Assembly (NCBI GenBank): GCA_029204225.1
Contig: CM055098.1
Location: 17,039,775-17,103,774 of the forward strand
Source: Diphasiastrum complanatum
Lineage: Eukaryota; Streptophyta; Lycopodiopsida; Lycopodiales; Lycopodiaceae
DNA length: 64,000 nt
Reading direction: 5' to 3'
Shown: piece after piece, positions 55,095 through 64,000 of the stretch
Position numbering within the stretch: position 1 is the first letter of the stretch
Layout of the letters: each line of letters begins with the position of its first letter
Translations under genes and position numbers: made by a program
Notes under the pieces: generated by a model
Database searches by the model: none
What the model saw: the letters and a program-made list of their open reading frames with translations, nothing else
What the model was told of the DNA's origin: nothing

Positions 55095-56250
55095 GCTAAG
55101 TGTTATGGACACATGATTGCCATTACATGTGACACTAGTACATTAGTTATAGTGGCATAGTTTACTTTTACATCACTTTTAGTAGTCGCATATCATGTGA
55201 TCTTATTATTAGTAGAAATGCACTTTTTATGACATTTGATAGGTTGCAAAACACTACTTTACATGGTTCCTAAGTTGGGCCCTAATATTTGAATTTTCAT
55301 GTGTCCCTCCAAGTTAATTGAAGGGAAGTAGCTTTTGTTTAGTGTAAATCGTCCTTAAGGCTATACATTTATTAGCTCATGATTTTGGAGACTTTGCTTG
55401 CTATTGCCTAGCTAGGACTTTGTCTTGGATTTCTATTAGTTCTTAGGTAGAGAACCTTCACGGGCTACTTCATTGTGTGTAATGTGATTGCTTTTGTATG
55501 CTACATGCGATTTGAGTCCTTAATTTGGTATTAGAGCACTTTCTTGCCTTGGTGGGAGTGCTGCTTTTTCTTTACACTTGGTGAATCCCCATTATCTGTT
55601 GGATCTTTAATGGACAATTAGCTGCAGTTGTTCCACTAAACTTGGTGGCAGTTTCGCAAATTTTTTTTCTTGGTGGATCGCCATTTTTCTAGCGGAGCTT
55701 TAGCAGACAGTTAGCGTCAGCTCTTTCACTAAACTTGGTAGATTTCAAATTTTTTTCTGACCTATCTTCATTTTTTGCCGATTGTTTTGGTGGATTTTCT
55801 GGCGGCTGTTTCGGGGCACCGCTTTCTTTTCTGGCGGCTCTTTTGGCAGATTCTTGCGGAGTTCCGGCATTTTCCACATAACCTTTTGCTTGCAGATTTT
55901 TACTATGTTTGGCTGGTCTCCTACATTTGGAGCTTATTTGGCGGTCTGCTCAGGGCAGCATCCACACCTTTCCTTTTTCAACATCCACTTGCTCTTAGTC
56001 CTCATGCTCTCTCCTCTTCTCTGCCTACATTATTTACTCGCATCCCTCTTGCTGAGTTTGCTGAGGGCGCAATAAGTGCCTATGTTTTCATTGTAAGAGT
56101 CCTGATCACTTTGCACAAGCTTGTCCATAGTGTCCTACTACTGCCATTATCATCCATTTTTATGATGTTGAGCTATACGACATCATCCTTGGTGCAGATT
56201 GTTTTTGCTTCTTTGGGCACTATGACTTTGGATCTTCATCAGCAGGAACT

Positions 56251-56252
<2 letters not shown>
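55095..56252 (+). pseudogene. Ty3/gypsy relic: PBS-like site, gag knuckle, protease
   Basis: TTGGTATTAGAGC (55527-55539) resembles the tRNA-Met primer-binding site with one change. Farther on the + strand come CLCFHCKSPDHFAQACP (CCHC knuckle, about 56078-56128) and YDVELYDIILGADCF (protease end, about 56165-56205), close to the knuckle and protease of element D. Everything else is deleted. It is cut at 56252 by a LINE tail. The segment 55620-55880 has several TGGCGG(C/A)T-type phrases and may be leader. Confidence 0.6.

Positions 56253-56303
<51 letters not shown>
56253..56303. repeat. (GA)n LINE tail
   Basis: About 25 GA units adjoining the LINE-5 3' end. Confidence 0.9.
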
Positions 56304-56306
<3 letters not shown>

Positions 56307-56514
56307 TATTAACATCTTTTCCACGCCCAAAGGCGTATAAGACGAGACTAGTACATCAGATAAAATCAGATAAAGTGGAACCAAGACGGAGCAATGCCGT
56401 CAAACAACAAAACTAAAAACCAAACTTAACTAGGAAGAGGAATAATATCTCATTTCCAAGAATAATGTGGGCACACACGCAGGTGGCCATTTCGAAGCTC
56501 TCGCTAATTCAAAC

Positions 56515-57262
56515 TCAAAACTCAATCAATAGCGCCAAAATGCACTCACACAGGAGGCGACGCTGTGCTAATAACAATGTCAACAAAAATTGGACGACCA
56601 TCACGAAATAAAACTTTCTGACTTTGACTCTAGCTTCTGACATAAGTTTTTTCCGCTCTTCCCACTGAAGAGGGGTAAGATTTTCTTCTAGGTATTGATC
56701 GGTGCCTCTAAGGCAGCCTCGTTGGCGAAGAACTATCCGTCTAGAATCTTCGTCTTTAAAACGGAGGAAGATGTGAGAAGGTTGGAATTTCCCACGCCAC
56801 ATTGCAACCACAGGATCCGCGGGAACAGAAAATGTAGATGAAATGTAATCATTAACTTGTTTTAGTAAAACATTTTCCTCCCTTTCAAACTTTCGTAGCC
56901 TTTGCTTGTTTTTCTTGTTCCTCCATAGCTTTCACCATTACCTGTTTAGAGTTAGTGGTTCCCCTAGCAATGTCAGCCCAAGATTTCTTCGTGTTTGCGA
57001 GCCCTTCCTGAATCTCATCATGAAGCTTCTGAATAGACGCAATGTCGATGTCTCCGTTGAGACGCGTCTCCATAATGTTCAACCGATCCTTACAAGTATT
57101 CACGTCATCGAAAACATCTTGAAAACGGTTAACTTTATCAACAATGGAAGAAACAAGAGTAGAATGATCACCATTAAGAACCACCCTGTCGCCAAGAAGG
57201 TCTGTCAGTTGCCGCTCATGAGAGAGTAGCTCTTCTCGCAATCACTGCATATCCACTTGAAG
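56515..57262 (-). pseudogene. LINE-5 ORF1
   Basis: Frame 57241-56885 is a coiled coil (MREELLSHERQLTDLLGDRV, VDKVNRFQDVFDDVNTCKDR) ending KKSWADIARG; after a shift 56811-56515 follows with FLRFKDEDSRRIVLRQRG, DQYLEENLTPLQWEERKKLM and VKVRKF, the C-terminal nucleic-acid-binding part of LINE ORF1 proteins. A stop interrupts it before 57241. It differs clearly from LINE-2 ORF1, so it is another subfamily. Confidence 0.65.
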
Positions 57263-57746
57263 ATCCGGCGGGTTTCCTACTGGCTGGGTTTCCGATTCAT
57301 GGGCATCAACATGAGAGAGAAAAGAAAGAAAGAAAGAAATGTATTCATGCCTGTTGAGTGCCCAAGGGCACATAAGACAGAATAAATAAGTACATATCTC
57401 GTAGGATCACTGTCCATGTCGGACAACATAAAAAAAATCACTAGTTTAAGAGGAAAAGACAATATAGAACTCTCTCTAGTTAGTTAAAGACACATCTAAC
57501 ATAGAGTCATAAAAAGCATATAAGAGCAAATATACAAGAGCTTAACCTCCAGCTCTGAAGAGGGTACAGGTGCAAGAGCTTAACCGCCTGCTCTGCTGAG
57601 GAAAGGAAAAGGAAGAGTAAAATATCAATCTCGAAAAAAACGTTTGATACTCATAGAAGATGTGATCTGTGGTCGAGGAGCTCTGGCTCTAGAGGTGCGT
57701 GTAGATCTGACAAGAGGTGGTGGCTGGGCACGCTGGGCCTTTGCCC

Positions 57747-58952
57747 TCACCGGTATGACTGTCTCATCATCTGATAGGTCATCACACTCCCGCTTCTGAA
57801 GAAGCTAGTAATGAGATGCTGGCCCGAATCAGTAATACTCTCCGATGGTAGCAAATAGGCTCTCAACATAAGCATCTCTCGTAGTAAAAGGCCGACACAT
57901 CTGAGATCCTGATACTCCAAAAAAGTACTGAGAGTCATAGGGGTGTCTCAATATAAACAATGATATCGACCTCGTATCTTAAAGTATGTAGGGCAAATGA
58001 AGATAAAATGGAACTCATCCTCCACTACACCCAATGTGCATACCTAGCATATCCGATGCTCTCTCAAAATGCCTGAATATCTATCTGTCTCAATAGCAAG
58101 CTGATGTGAAGAGACTCGTAACTGACCCAATCTGTATCGTAGCCCAAAAGAAAGAGGAAGAGATAGATATAAAGGTCTAATAGGAAGTCCCAAACTGTCT
58201 TTGTGTAAGATATGTGCGCCATAAAAGGTAAGCTTGACTCTCCCATGATCAGGACGATCCCATACTATGTGACAATATCTACGATATAGCTGCTGTATGA
58301 TAAATGCATGAGTGCCCTGTGGGAGATCCATCGTCGAGAAGCCCCATGACTGGAAGAAAGCCATCACATCACCGTACCAAGAAGATCTAGCCTGCTGTCC
58401 AGCTATAGTCTGAGAAGAAGTAAGCGCTGCCATCACGTATCTGTGAGTATCCATGGTCTCAATGCGATGTAGAAAGGTAACAATCTGAAACAGAGCCTCA
58501 ACCACCATGGGGAGTGAGGCGAACTCCGCTAAAAGAATCTCATGAGGAACTGATGGCTTCAGACGGATCATCCTTCCTAACATGGTGACCTGCAGGTGAG
58601 TGATGTCTCTCCAAGTACCCTGAGATATCCTTGGGCACCAAACCTCCGCCGAGTGCATAGCCACTGGTGAGACCATTGTAGAGAAAAGGTGGTCTCTAGT
58701 AGCAGGATCATGGATATGGTAAGTAGTACACACTCTCTCCATATGTACCAAGGCAACATGCCCCTTCCGCAGGCGAGGTAGAGCAGTAAAGCGAAAAGTG
58801 AGTAAGGGGCCGATGAATAGTACACCTAGATAGGTGTAAGAGGTAACAATCTCCAACTGCTGTCCGTCATAATAAAATGCGTCATCTCTCATATGCTGCC
58901 GATTAGTGTTAAACACCATTACCTTGGTCTTAGCAATATTCACCGTCAAGCC
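57747..58952 (-). pseudogene. LINE-2 ORF2, C-terminal part
   Basis: Frame 58949-58044 continues the RT thumb: VNIAKTKVMVFNTNRQHMRD, SYTYLGVLFIGP (the T-Y-L-G thumb block), helical stretches, and HRIC. A shifted frame then gives CTLGVVEDEFHFIFICP and IRGRYHCLY, a C-x-x-C...H-x-x-x-C zinc-binding end typical of LINE ORF2, followed by FLEYQDLRCVGLLLREM to 57747. The same end is found in LINE-4 (63934 on). It probably helps bind RNA or DNA during target-primed reverse transcription. Confidence 0.8.
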
Positions 58953-59630
58953 TCACACTAAGCAAAAACCATATAGAGCATCAAGATGTCGCTGTACTGT
59001 AGAAGATAGCAATGCTACATCATCTGCATATAATAGGATAGGAATGATAACATCAGCAAGTGGACATCCATCACCACCCTCCTCCTTGATGATCCGCTCT
59101 AGGTCATCAATGTACAATGCAAAAAGTGTGGGAGAGAGTGGACATCCCTGCTTGACCCCAATTGTGCTCTGGATAAAAGGCGACCAACTGCTGCCATCTC
59201 TGAAACGTGCTAATACCCTCTCATATAAGGTGCTGATAGCCATGATGATATCCTGTGAGAAGCCAAGTGAAGATAAGCGCTGAAGTAGTAGGTGCCATGG
59301 AACTGAGTTAAAAGCCTTGCGGAAATCCACAAAGCAGCAGTATACTCTCCGTCTCCGATGTCGAGCCTCGTCTATGATGCAGCGTAGGACAAATGCATGA
59401 TCAATAGTAGAATATCCGGGTCTGAAGCCAGCCTGTCCAAGAGCAAATAACTCATCTGATTCCGCCTGGCATCCAATCATAGACTGCAGAACTGAGCCAT
59501 AAAGCTTCGCCATCGTGTGACTAATCATGATAGTGCGGTAGTTATCGACATTCATTGGATCACCAGCCTTGGGAATGGGATGGAGACGATTTGTGCACCA
59601 ATTGGTGGGGAAGCCAGAGGTAACAGACAT
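58953..59630 (-). pseudogene. LINE-2 reverse transcriptase core
   Basis: Contains, in order, NYRTIMISHTMAKLYGSVLQ, AGFRPGYSTIDHAF, CCFVDFRKAFNSVPW (catalytic D), GVKQGCPLSPTLFALYIDDL and ILLYADDVALLSS (catalytic YADD). All RT motifs are present and unbroken in this 225-codon frame. Upstream is the divergent linker to the endonuclease (60487-59640), downstream the thumb in another frame. Confidence 0.92.
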
Positions 59631-59639
59631 GTTAAAAGT

Positions 59640-60479
59640 GTGCGCAATGTAAGGAGAGAGAAGTTTGGAGACAGGTTTGAGGAAGTTCGAGTTAAGTGAG
59701 TCGACGTCTTTCGCTTTATGGGGTTGGGCTTTACAAATCGCGGATTCAACTTGGTCAGAGGTAAAAAGAGAAAATGTAGCGGGTCGAGAAATAGGGATAG
59801 GGGGAGGGATAGAGGGAGCATCTATAGTGTATAATCAAGTAGCATATTCCACCCAAGGGTCGATATCAGTAGCTGGAAGTAAGGAAGATTTCTTAGAAAA
59901 GATTTTCCAGAATAGAGGAGGAAGAGAAAAGGGATTCTATGAGTTTCTGACCATCTCTTGTTAGAGAGCTCTTTTCTTTTTATTAACTACATGACGATAT
60001 TGCTTTTGTACGTGCATCAAAAGATTAGAGGAGTGATGCATGGCGAATACCAACTGCTTATGTAAGGCACAACAATCATGATCATACAATCGGTTATAGG
60101 TCTTTCGATGAGTGGAATATGTCTTAGGGGGAAAGGCCTGGGTGGCAGCTTGTATAAGGGAGAGTGACAAGAAGTTGGCCTGTTGCTCAATAGGGGAGGA
60201 GAAGGGAAAATCTTGCAGAAGAGTGTTGAGCGTGTGTATGTATCTTGAGATGAGATGTGTGTAGTGGTCTTAGGTCGAATGGTTGGAAGGGGAGTGGTCT
60301 GGCCGACAGAGAGTAAGAGCAGCAAGTGATCAGCAAGGGTGGGAGAAAGAATGGTAAAGCTGTGAATGAGAGGAATTAAGGCTGGTGAGCCAATGAAGTA
60401 ATCCACCACACTATGTCCGCCTCCATGTGGATGACAAGTGAATGCTGCTGAATCTGGCCACTGTGATAAACCGTTCAAA
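59640..60479 (-). pseudogene. LINE-2 ORF2 linker between endonuclease and RT
   Basis: Less conserved stretch in two frames (60487-60017 and 60170-59961). Equivalent to 2940-3640 of LINE-1 (shared idea YDHDCCALHKQLV versus YDFDCLLLHQQVI). No catalytic motifs. Confidence 0.6.
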
Positions 60480-61110
60480 ATGACCAAGGAATGTGCCTCG
60501 GAGATCCTGAGTAACTACTCACCAAATGTAGTAGAAGGGGTAGCCTCATCATGAGATGTCCGCTCAAAACCTGTATCCAAAACATGAAGCTGGAGATAGT
60601 CCGTCATCGCATGAAATTCCATCTGTCTGGTGGCCGTGTGGGAGTTAAAGTCACCTGCTACAAGTACATATCCCTGGGGCGAAAAGATGGAAATATCCTC
60701 AGACAAAACCTGAAAAGGGTCCCCACCATAATTTGCAAATGTCGAACTCTAAGGAGCAATATAACAGACTGCCAGGAAGATATCTCTAGCCAAACCTAGG
60801 GAATGCCCAATTAACTGCAATCATATAAATCGTGCGTACGGATCTTTCTTAACTAGCTTAAGAGTATGACTATACTGGTCCCTGTATAAGCATGCCACCC
60901 CACCTGAGCCTCTGGAGGTCTTCCCCCGTAGGAATGGTCTAAATACTGAGTGCCAAGAGAAATTTGTCACCATAGGGAGAGGGTGAAATTGAGACTCATG
61001 AGTCTTTGCTAGAAGTAAAATATTTGTACGAGCAAGAAAGGATTGCAAGTCACCTGCAGAAGAGGAAGAGTGGAAGCCATTACAATTCCAAAAACCAATA
61101 CGAAGCTTCA
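60480..61110 (-). pseudogene. LINE-2 AP endonuclease
   Basis: Start MKLRIGFWNCNGFHSSSSAG (about 61110). It has LLLAKTHESQF (catalytic E), GSGGVACLYRD and, after a break, YVLVAGDFNSHTATRQMEFH (catalytic D and N) at 60706-60515, then GGGHSVVDYFIG (about 60420) with the final D. This domain nicks the target DNA. It is broken by a frameshift and stop near 60820-60710 and again at 60515. Confidence 0.88.
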
Positions 61111-61171
61111 TAGGGGATCTCGAGTTGCTTCCATGCCCGGGAGCCCCAATTCCCAATAGAGAGCGTTCATA

Positions 61172-61918
61172 TTATCGTGGCTTGCCATCAATAAACACCA
61201 CCCGTTGCCCTTTTTCCTTAGCTTGTATGATCTTTTTCCTTGCTAGCCATTGCGTATGAGTTAAATCATCATCCATAAAAATAAAAGTCCCTTTCAGCTT
61301 GGCTTGAAGTTTCAAATCAGCATTACGATGTACGAGAGACCGGAATTTAATAAATAAAACATTCTCGTCATACTTGCCTCTCCAAGCAGTTTCAAATCCC
61401 TCAGTTGAGTGTGAAATTTTATTGGTAAGTAAATCCTTAGCTTCCTCAAGAGGTTTTCCAGCATTTGGGATGCCTCTCACTCTAATATTAAGAGCTTTTT
61501 TGGCTCTTTTCTCTTGCTCAGAAAACATGCTTTCTAGTCTTGAGTCAATTGAAACATTCGTAGGCAAGTCGATCATACCATTATCTTTCTTGAACAGTGC
61601 TGCCCATGATTTTGCCTCTTCCACTTGTTTCTCAAGGCTGGAAATCTTGTTAGAAGTTTCTGCAAGATCCGTAGTAGATGATGGTAATAGTGTTCGTAGC
61701 TGGCCGATCTCATCCCGCAGTTTTAGAACCTCCAATTTGAGCGTTGCATTTTCTCCTTGTACTTCTGAAAATAGTGCCTACAATTGCCCTACATGATAAT
61801 GAACATCTTCCGGCAGAATAGAGCGAGGGATAGTTGGAGGTGAGACTTTAGATAGTACAAATGGAGGAGGAGTAGAAGAATCAGGAGGAAGAGCAGAGGG
61901 AGGTGTAGCTGGTTCCAT
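61172..61918 (-). pseudogene. LINE-2 ORF1
   Basis: Starts MEPATPPSALPPDSSTPPPF (61918), proline-rich, with one in-frame TAG (61780-61778). Then a coiled coil (LEVLKLRDEIGQLRTLLPSS, NKISSLEKQVEEAKSWAALF), ALNIRVRGIPNAGKPLEEAK and LKGTFIFMDDDLTHTQWLAR, ending VVFIDGKPR. It probably binds element RNA as a trimeric chaperone. Parallel structure to LINE-1 ORF1 supports the start. One stop codon is the only lesion seen. Confidence 0.82.
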
Positions 61919-62195
61919 AGTGGATAGAGAGAGGAATGAGCACTTTGATCTGCTCACTGTTGCATTCTTTCAACAATGCTAGAAACTACCTTCAAAAAAT
62001 GCGCTAGTAAGACATGTGGTCTCTTTGACCAATCTGGAAAGTTCAGACCTGAGGAGACCTTCAGCGAGTGTTCAGATTTACAGCGATGGCTCAGATGGTC
62101 AGACCAGCAATGGCTCAGACCTCCTGGCTCAGACAGCGATGGCCAGATGGCTCAGTCCTGCGATGGCTCCCTCCTGGCTCAGACCCACAGTGTCT
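61919..62195 (-). other. LINE-2 5' region with subrepeats
   Basis: Five to six units of the kind TCTGAGCCATCGCTG (minus strand) between about 62080 and 62175. Such tandem units often form LINE promoters; this is inferred from position. Confidence 0.5.
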
Positions 62196-63305
62196 CAAGT
62201 CCAAATAATGTGGTAAGACCGGGAACCCTTCTATGTCAAGCTCAATAAAATGAGTCCAGTAGTAGCCGGGTTTAACCCCAAGCTGTCGCCCCCAAGTACG
62301 GTCAAGATATGCCCGATATAAGATGCACCTGATATACTGATGAGTACCTGTGGGGAACTCTATACTGGAGATACCAAATGACTCAAGGAGGAAATGGGAT
62401 GCTTGAGAGAACCACGATAGTCGATAACCCTGGTCATGAAGAAAGTGTGAGGAAACAAGTGCTGTCTGTGTATATCTCATATCCTCATCGGGCAGAGCCT
62501 GGATTCTCTGAATGTATGCGATAAGCTGGAACGCAACATATATGTGAATGGGTGGAACGACAAACTCTGCAAGAAGGATCTCATGTGGAACCAAGGGCTT
62601 CGCCCGAATCATACGAGCTAACATGGTGGTCTACAATCGTGAAATGCTGGCCCAATGTGATGAAGGAAGGCCGGTACACCATGTCTCTGCTGCATATAAG
62701 GCTGTGGGGGTGACAATAGTATCAAAGAGTCTACACTTACTGCGAGCGTCCCGGATGAGCTTCCGAAAGCAGAACCGCTCAAGCTGAACAAGAGAGGAAT
62801 GCCCCTTCCCAAGTCGGGTGGTGGCCGTCGCATGCTGATGAAGGTATGACCAGAAAAGAGTATCCCCAAATAGGTATAAGAGGAAACTACCTCTAAGGCC
62901 TGTCCATCTAGGATGAGCTCCTGGCGCTGCATGAAGGCTCGAGAAGTGTTGAAGACCATAACCTTGGTCTTCGTAGTGTTCACCCCCAACCCCCATCTGG
63001 TACAAAATCCCTGTAAACAATCCAGCTGCCTCTGCAAACCCTCTCTGGTCCAGGATACTAGTACTACATCATCCGCATAAAGGAGAATAGCAATCAGAAT
63101 GGTGCCAAGTCTACAGCCACCCCACCCCCGCCACACTGTGAGATGACTCACTATAACTCATCAATATACAATCCAAAGAGAACCGGTGAAAGAGAGCACC
63201 CCTGTTTCACCCCAGTGGTGCTCCAAATGTGATCAGATAAGCCACTGCTATGTCGGAAACATCTCAAGACCTTCTCATAAAGAGCCATCACTGCTAGAAC
63301 AATAT

Positions 63306-63307
<2 letters not shown>
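62196..63307 (-). pseudogene. LINE-3 ORF2, RT and thumb, interrupted
   Basis: Minus strand. TTGVKQGCSLSPVLFGLYIDEL (63230-63151), then a shifted frame with ILLYADDVVLVSW and NTTKTKVMVFNTSR, SYTYLGILFSG (63100-62850), and the thumb/connection to 62196 (MIRAKPLVPHEILLAEF). It is the same family as LINE-2. It is cut at 63307 by the tail of LINE-4 (inside the RT, before GVKQG) and at about 62195 by the 5' end of LINE-2. The upstream half lies outside the window. Confidence 0.82.

Positions 63308-63386
<79 letters not shown>
63308..63386. repeat. (GA)n LINE-4 tail
   Basis: About 39 GA units between LINE-3 RT sequence and the LINE-4 3' end. Confidence 0.92.
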
Positions 63387-63388
<2 letters not shown>

Positions 63389-64000
63389 AGAATTAGAATT
63401 ATTATTATTAACGTCTTTTGGTGCCCAGGGGCACATAAGACAAAAGAGAGTACAAAATGTGAGAAGCATTGTCCGCATAAGGACTTATTTACCAATGAAA
63501 AGACAGTAAAACTAAAACTAAAATATCGATCTCTCTGTCTCTAAGAGAAAAAGTATCCAAGCTTGACCACCAGCTGGTGAGGGTACAAAGCAAGAGCTTA
63601 ACCACCTGCTCCGCGGAGGAAACTAGCTACGAGCAAGCCGAAAGTAATGAGTGATGGTAGTAGTGGGTCGTGATGTAGGCTGGTGGGAGGCGTATGAAGA
63701 TCTAGTAGCACTGGATCGAGCCGAAACTCTCTGTGTCTTCGATCTTCGGACGGGGACGTCAAAATCCGCAACCGAAATATCCACTCTGTCTCGCTTCTGG
63801 AAGAACTGAGTAATGTGAGCCTGACTGGAATCCATATCTGAGAGCGTAGGTAGAAGTGAAGCTCGTAAAATATACATCTCTGTCAAAAGAAGACCCACAC
63901 ATCTAGCGTCTGGATACTCGAGGAAGGAGCTCAACGTGAGGGGAATATCTCGGTATAAACAATGGTATCGTCCTCTAATCTCATAGTATACTGGGCAGCG
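63387..64000 (-). mobile_element. LINE-4: 3' end inserted in LINE-3
   Basis: Minus strand. The 3' terminus 63387-63500 carries the stem-loop GTGCCC-CT-GGGCAC (minus strand, 63434-63421). Upstream is the ORF2 C-terminus (63934-63623: FLEYPDARCVGLLLTEMYIL and FQKRDRVDISV) and, at the window edge, IRGRYHCLY in another frame. It continues beyond the window. Its last 113 bp are nearly identical to the short copy at 49.8 kb. Confidence 0.85.

Larger units (their letters stand above)
56253..57300 (-). mobile_element. LINE-5: ORF1 plus 3' end, no ORF2
   Basis: Minus strand. (TC)n tail at 56303-56253, then going 5' the stem-loop ACGCC-TTTG-GGCGT (minus strand, 56336-56323), a 3' untranslated stretch to about 56515, and an ORF1 (57260-56515). 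No endonuclease or RT lies between ORF1 and the 3' end. It is inserted in the gypsy relic on its left. On its right it meets the tail of LINE-2. Confidence 0.7.
57314..62195 (-). mobile_element. LINE-2: near full-length APE-type LINE
   Basis: Minus strand. 5' region about 62195-61919 with repeats of GATGGCTCAGA type, ORF1 (61918-61172), GC-rich inter-ORF element (61140-61115), ORF2 with endonuclease, RT and Cys/His C-terminus (61110-57747), 3' untranslated region with stem-loop GTGCCC-TT-GGGCAC (minus strand, 57371-57358) and a TTTC-rich tail (57340-57312). Frameshifts and stops make it inactive. No target duplication was identified. Confidence 0.85.

Noticed and set aside
57300-62240. Target-site duplications for LINE-2
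   Set aside because: Flanks next to the tail (57290-57312) and next to the presumed 5' end (about 62195) share no convincing repeat, and the exact 5' end is uncertain.

Overview
The window looks like nuclear DNA of a land plant with a large, repeat-rich genome. It is AT-rich and has spliceosomal introns, including one of about 10.7 kb. It also carries a plant-type mitochondrial LpxB gene, Ty1/copia and Ty3/gypsy LTR retrotransposons (one chromovirus) and several APE-type LINEs with unusual tails. A non-seed plant such as a fern or lycophyte would fit, but that is a guess. No bacterial operon, rRNA, tRNA or CRISPR array was seen.

Host genes. Two are recognisable, both on the + strand and both incomplete here. 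(1) An APC-superfamily amino-acid transporter has clear exons at 510-607 and about 4576-4769, with a decayed LINE in the intron between them. (2) LpxB (lipid-A-disaccharide synthase family) has four phase-compatible exons at 39788-40041, 50759-50858, 53243-53348 and 53894-54128. They encode about 231 residues, roughly the N-terminal half. The remaining exons are not visible before the window ends in a LINE cluster.

Layout. 0-5 kb: transporter gene with LINE-1. 5-19.5 kb: degraded Ty3/gypsy pieces, including two inverted copies of one gag lineage, an integrase tail, an unidentified ORF and an LTR-like promoter. 19.8-28.1 kb: minus-strand copia element A, split by a complete LTR element B (21423-27273, TSD TTGCA) that has gag-protease but no recognisable integrase and carries a 439-codon ORF. 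28.2-32.6 kb: plus-strand copia element C. 32.6-39.5 kb: mostly featureless, with a copia/LINE mosaic near 34 kb and a cluster of CACACGTGTG palindromes near 37.4 kb. 39.5-54.1 kb: LpxB. Its first intron holds a palindromic MITE-like element, gypsy element D, and nested in D a nearly complete chromovirus (41666-47994, TSD GAAGC). Its other introns hold tandem repeats, a GTTCCGGAAC-ended repeat and a copia gag relic. 54-64 kb: a gypsy gag-protease relic, then a stack of minus-strand LINEs inserted near or into each other.

Across the LINE copies, the 3' ends share a 14-nt stem-loop with two compensatory base-pair changes, followed by (TC)n-type tails. This is the best-supported unusual signal here. 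The 439-codon ORF of element B, the ORF1-only LINE, the palindromic MITE-like element and the shared G-box palindromes are the other main points of interest.
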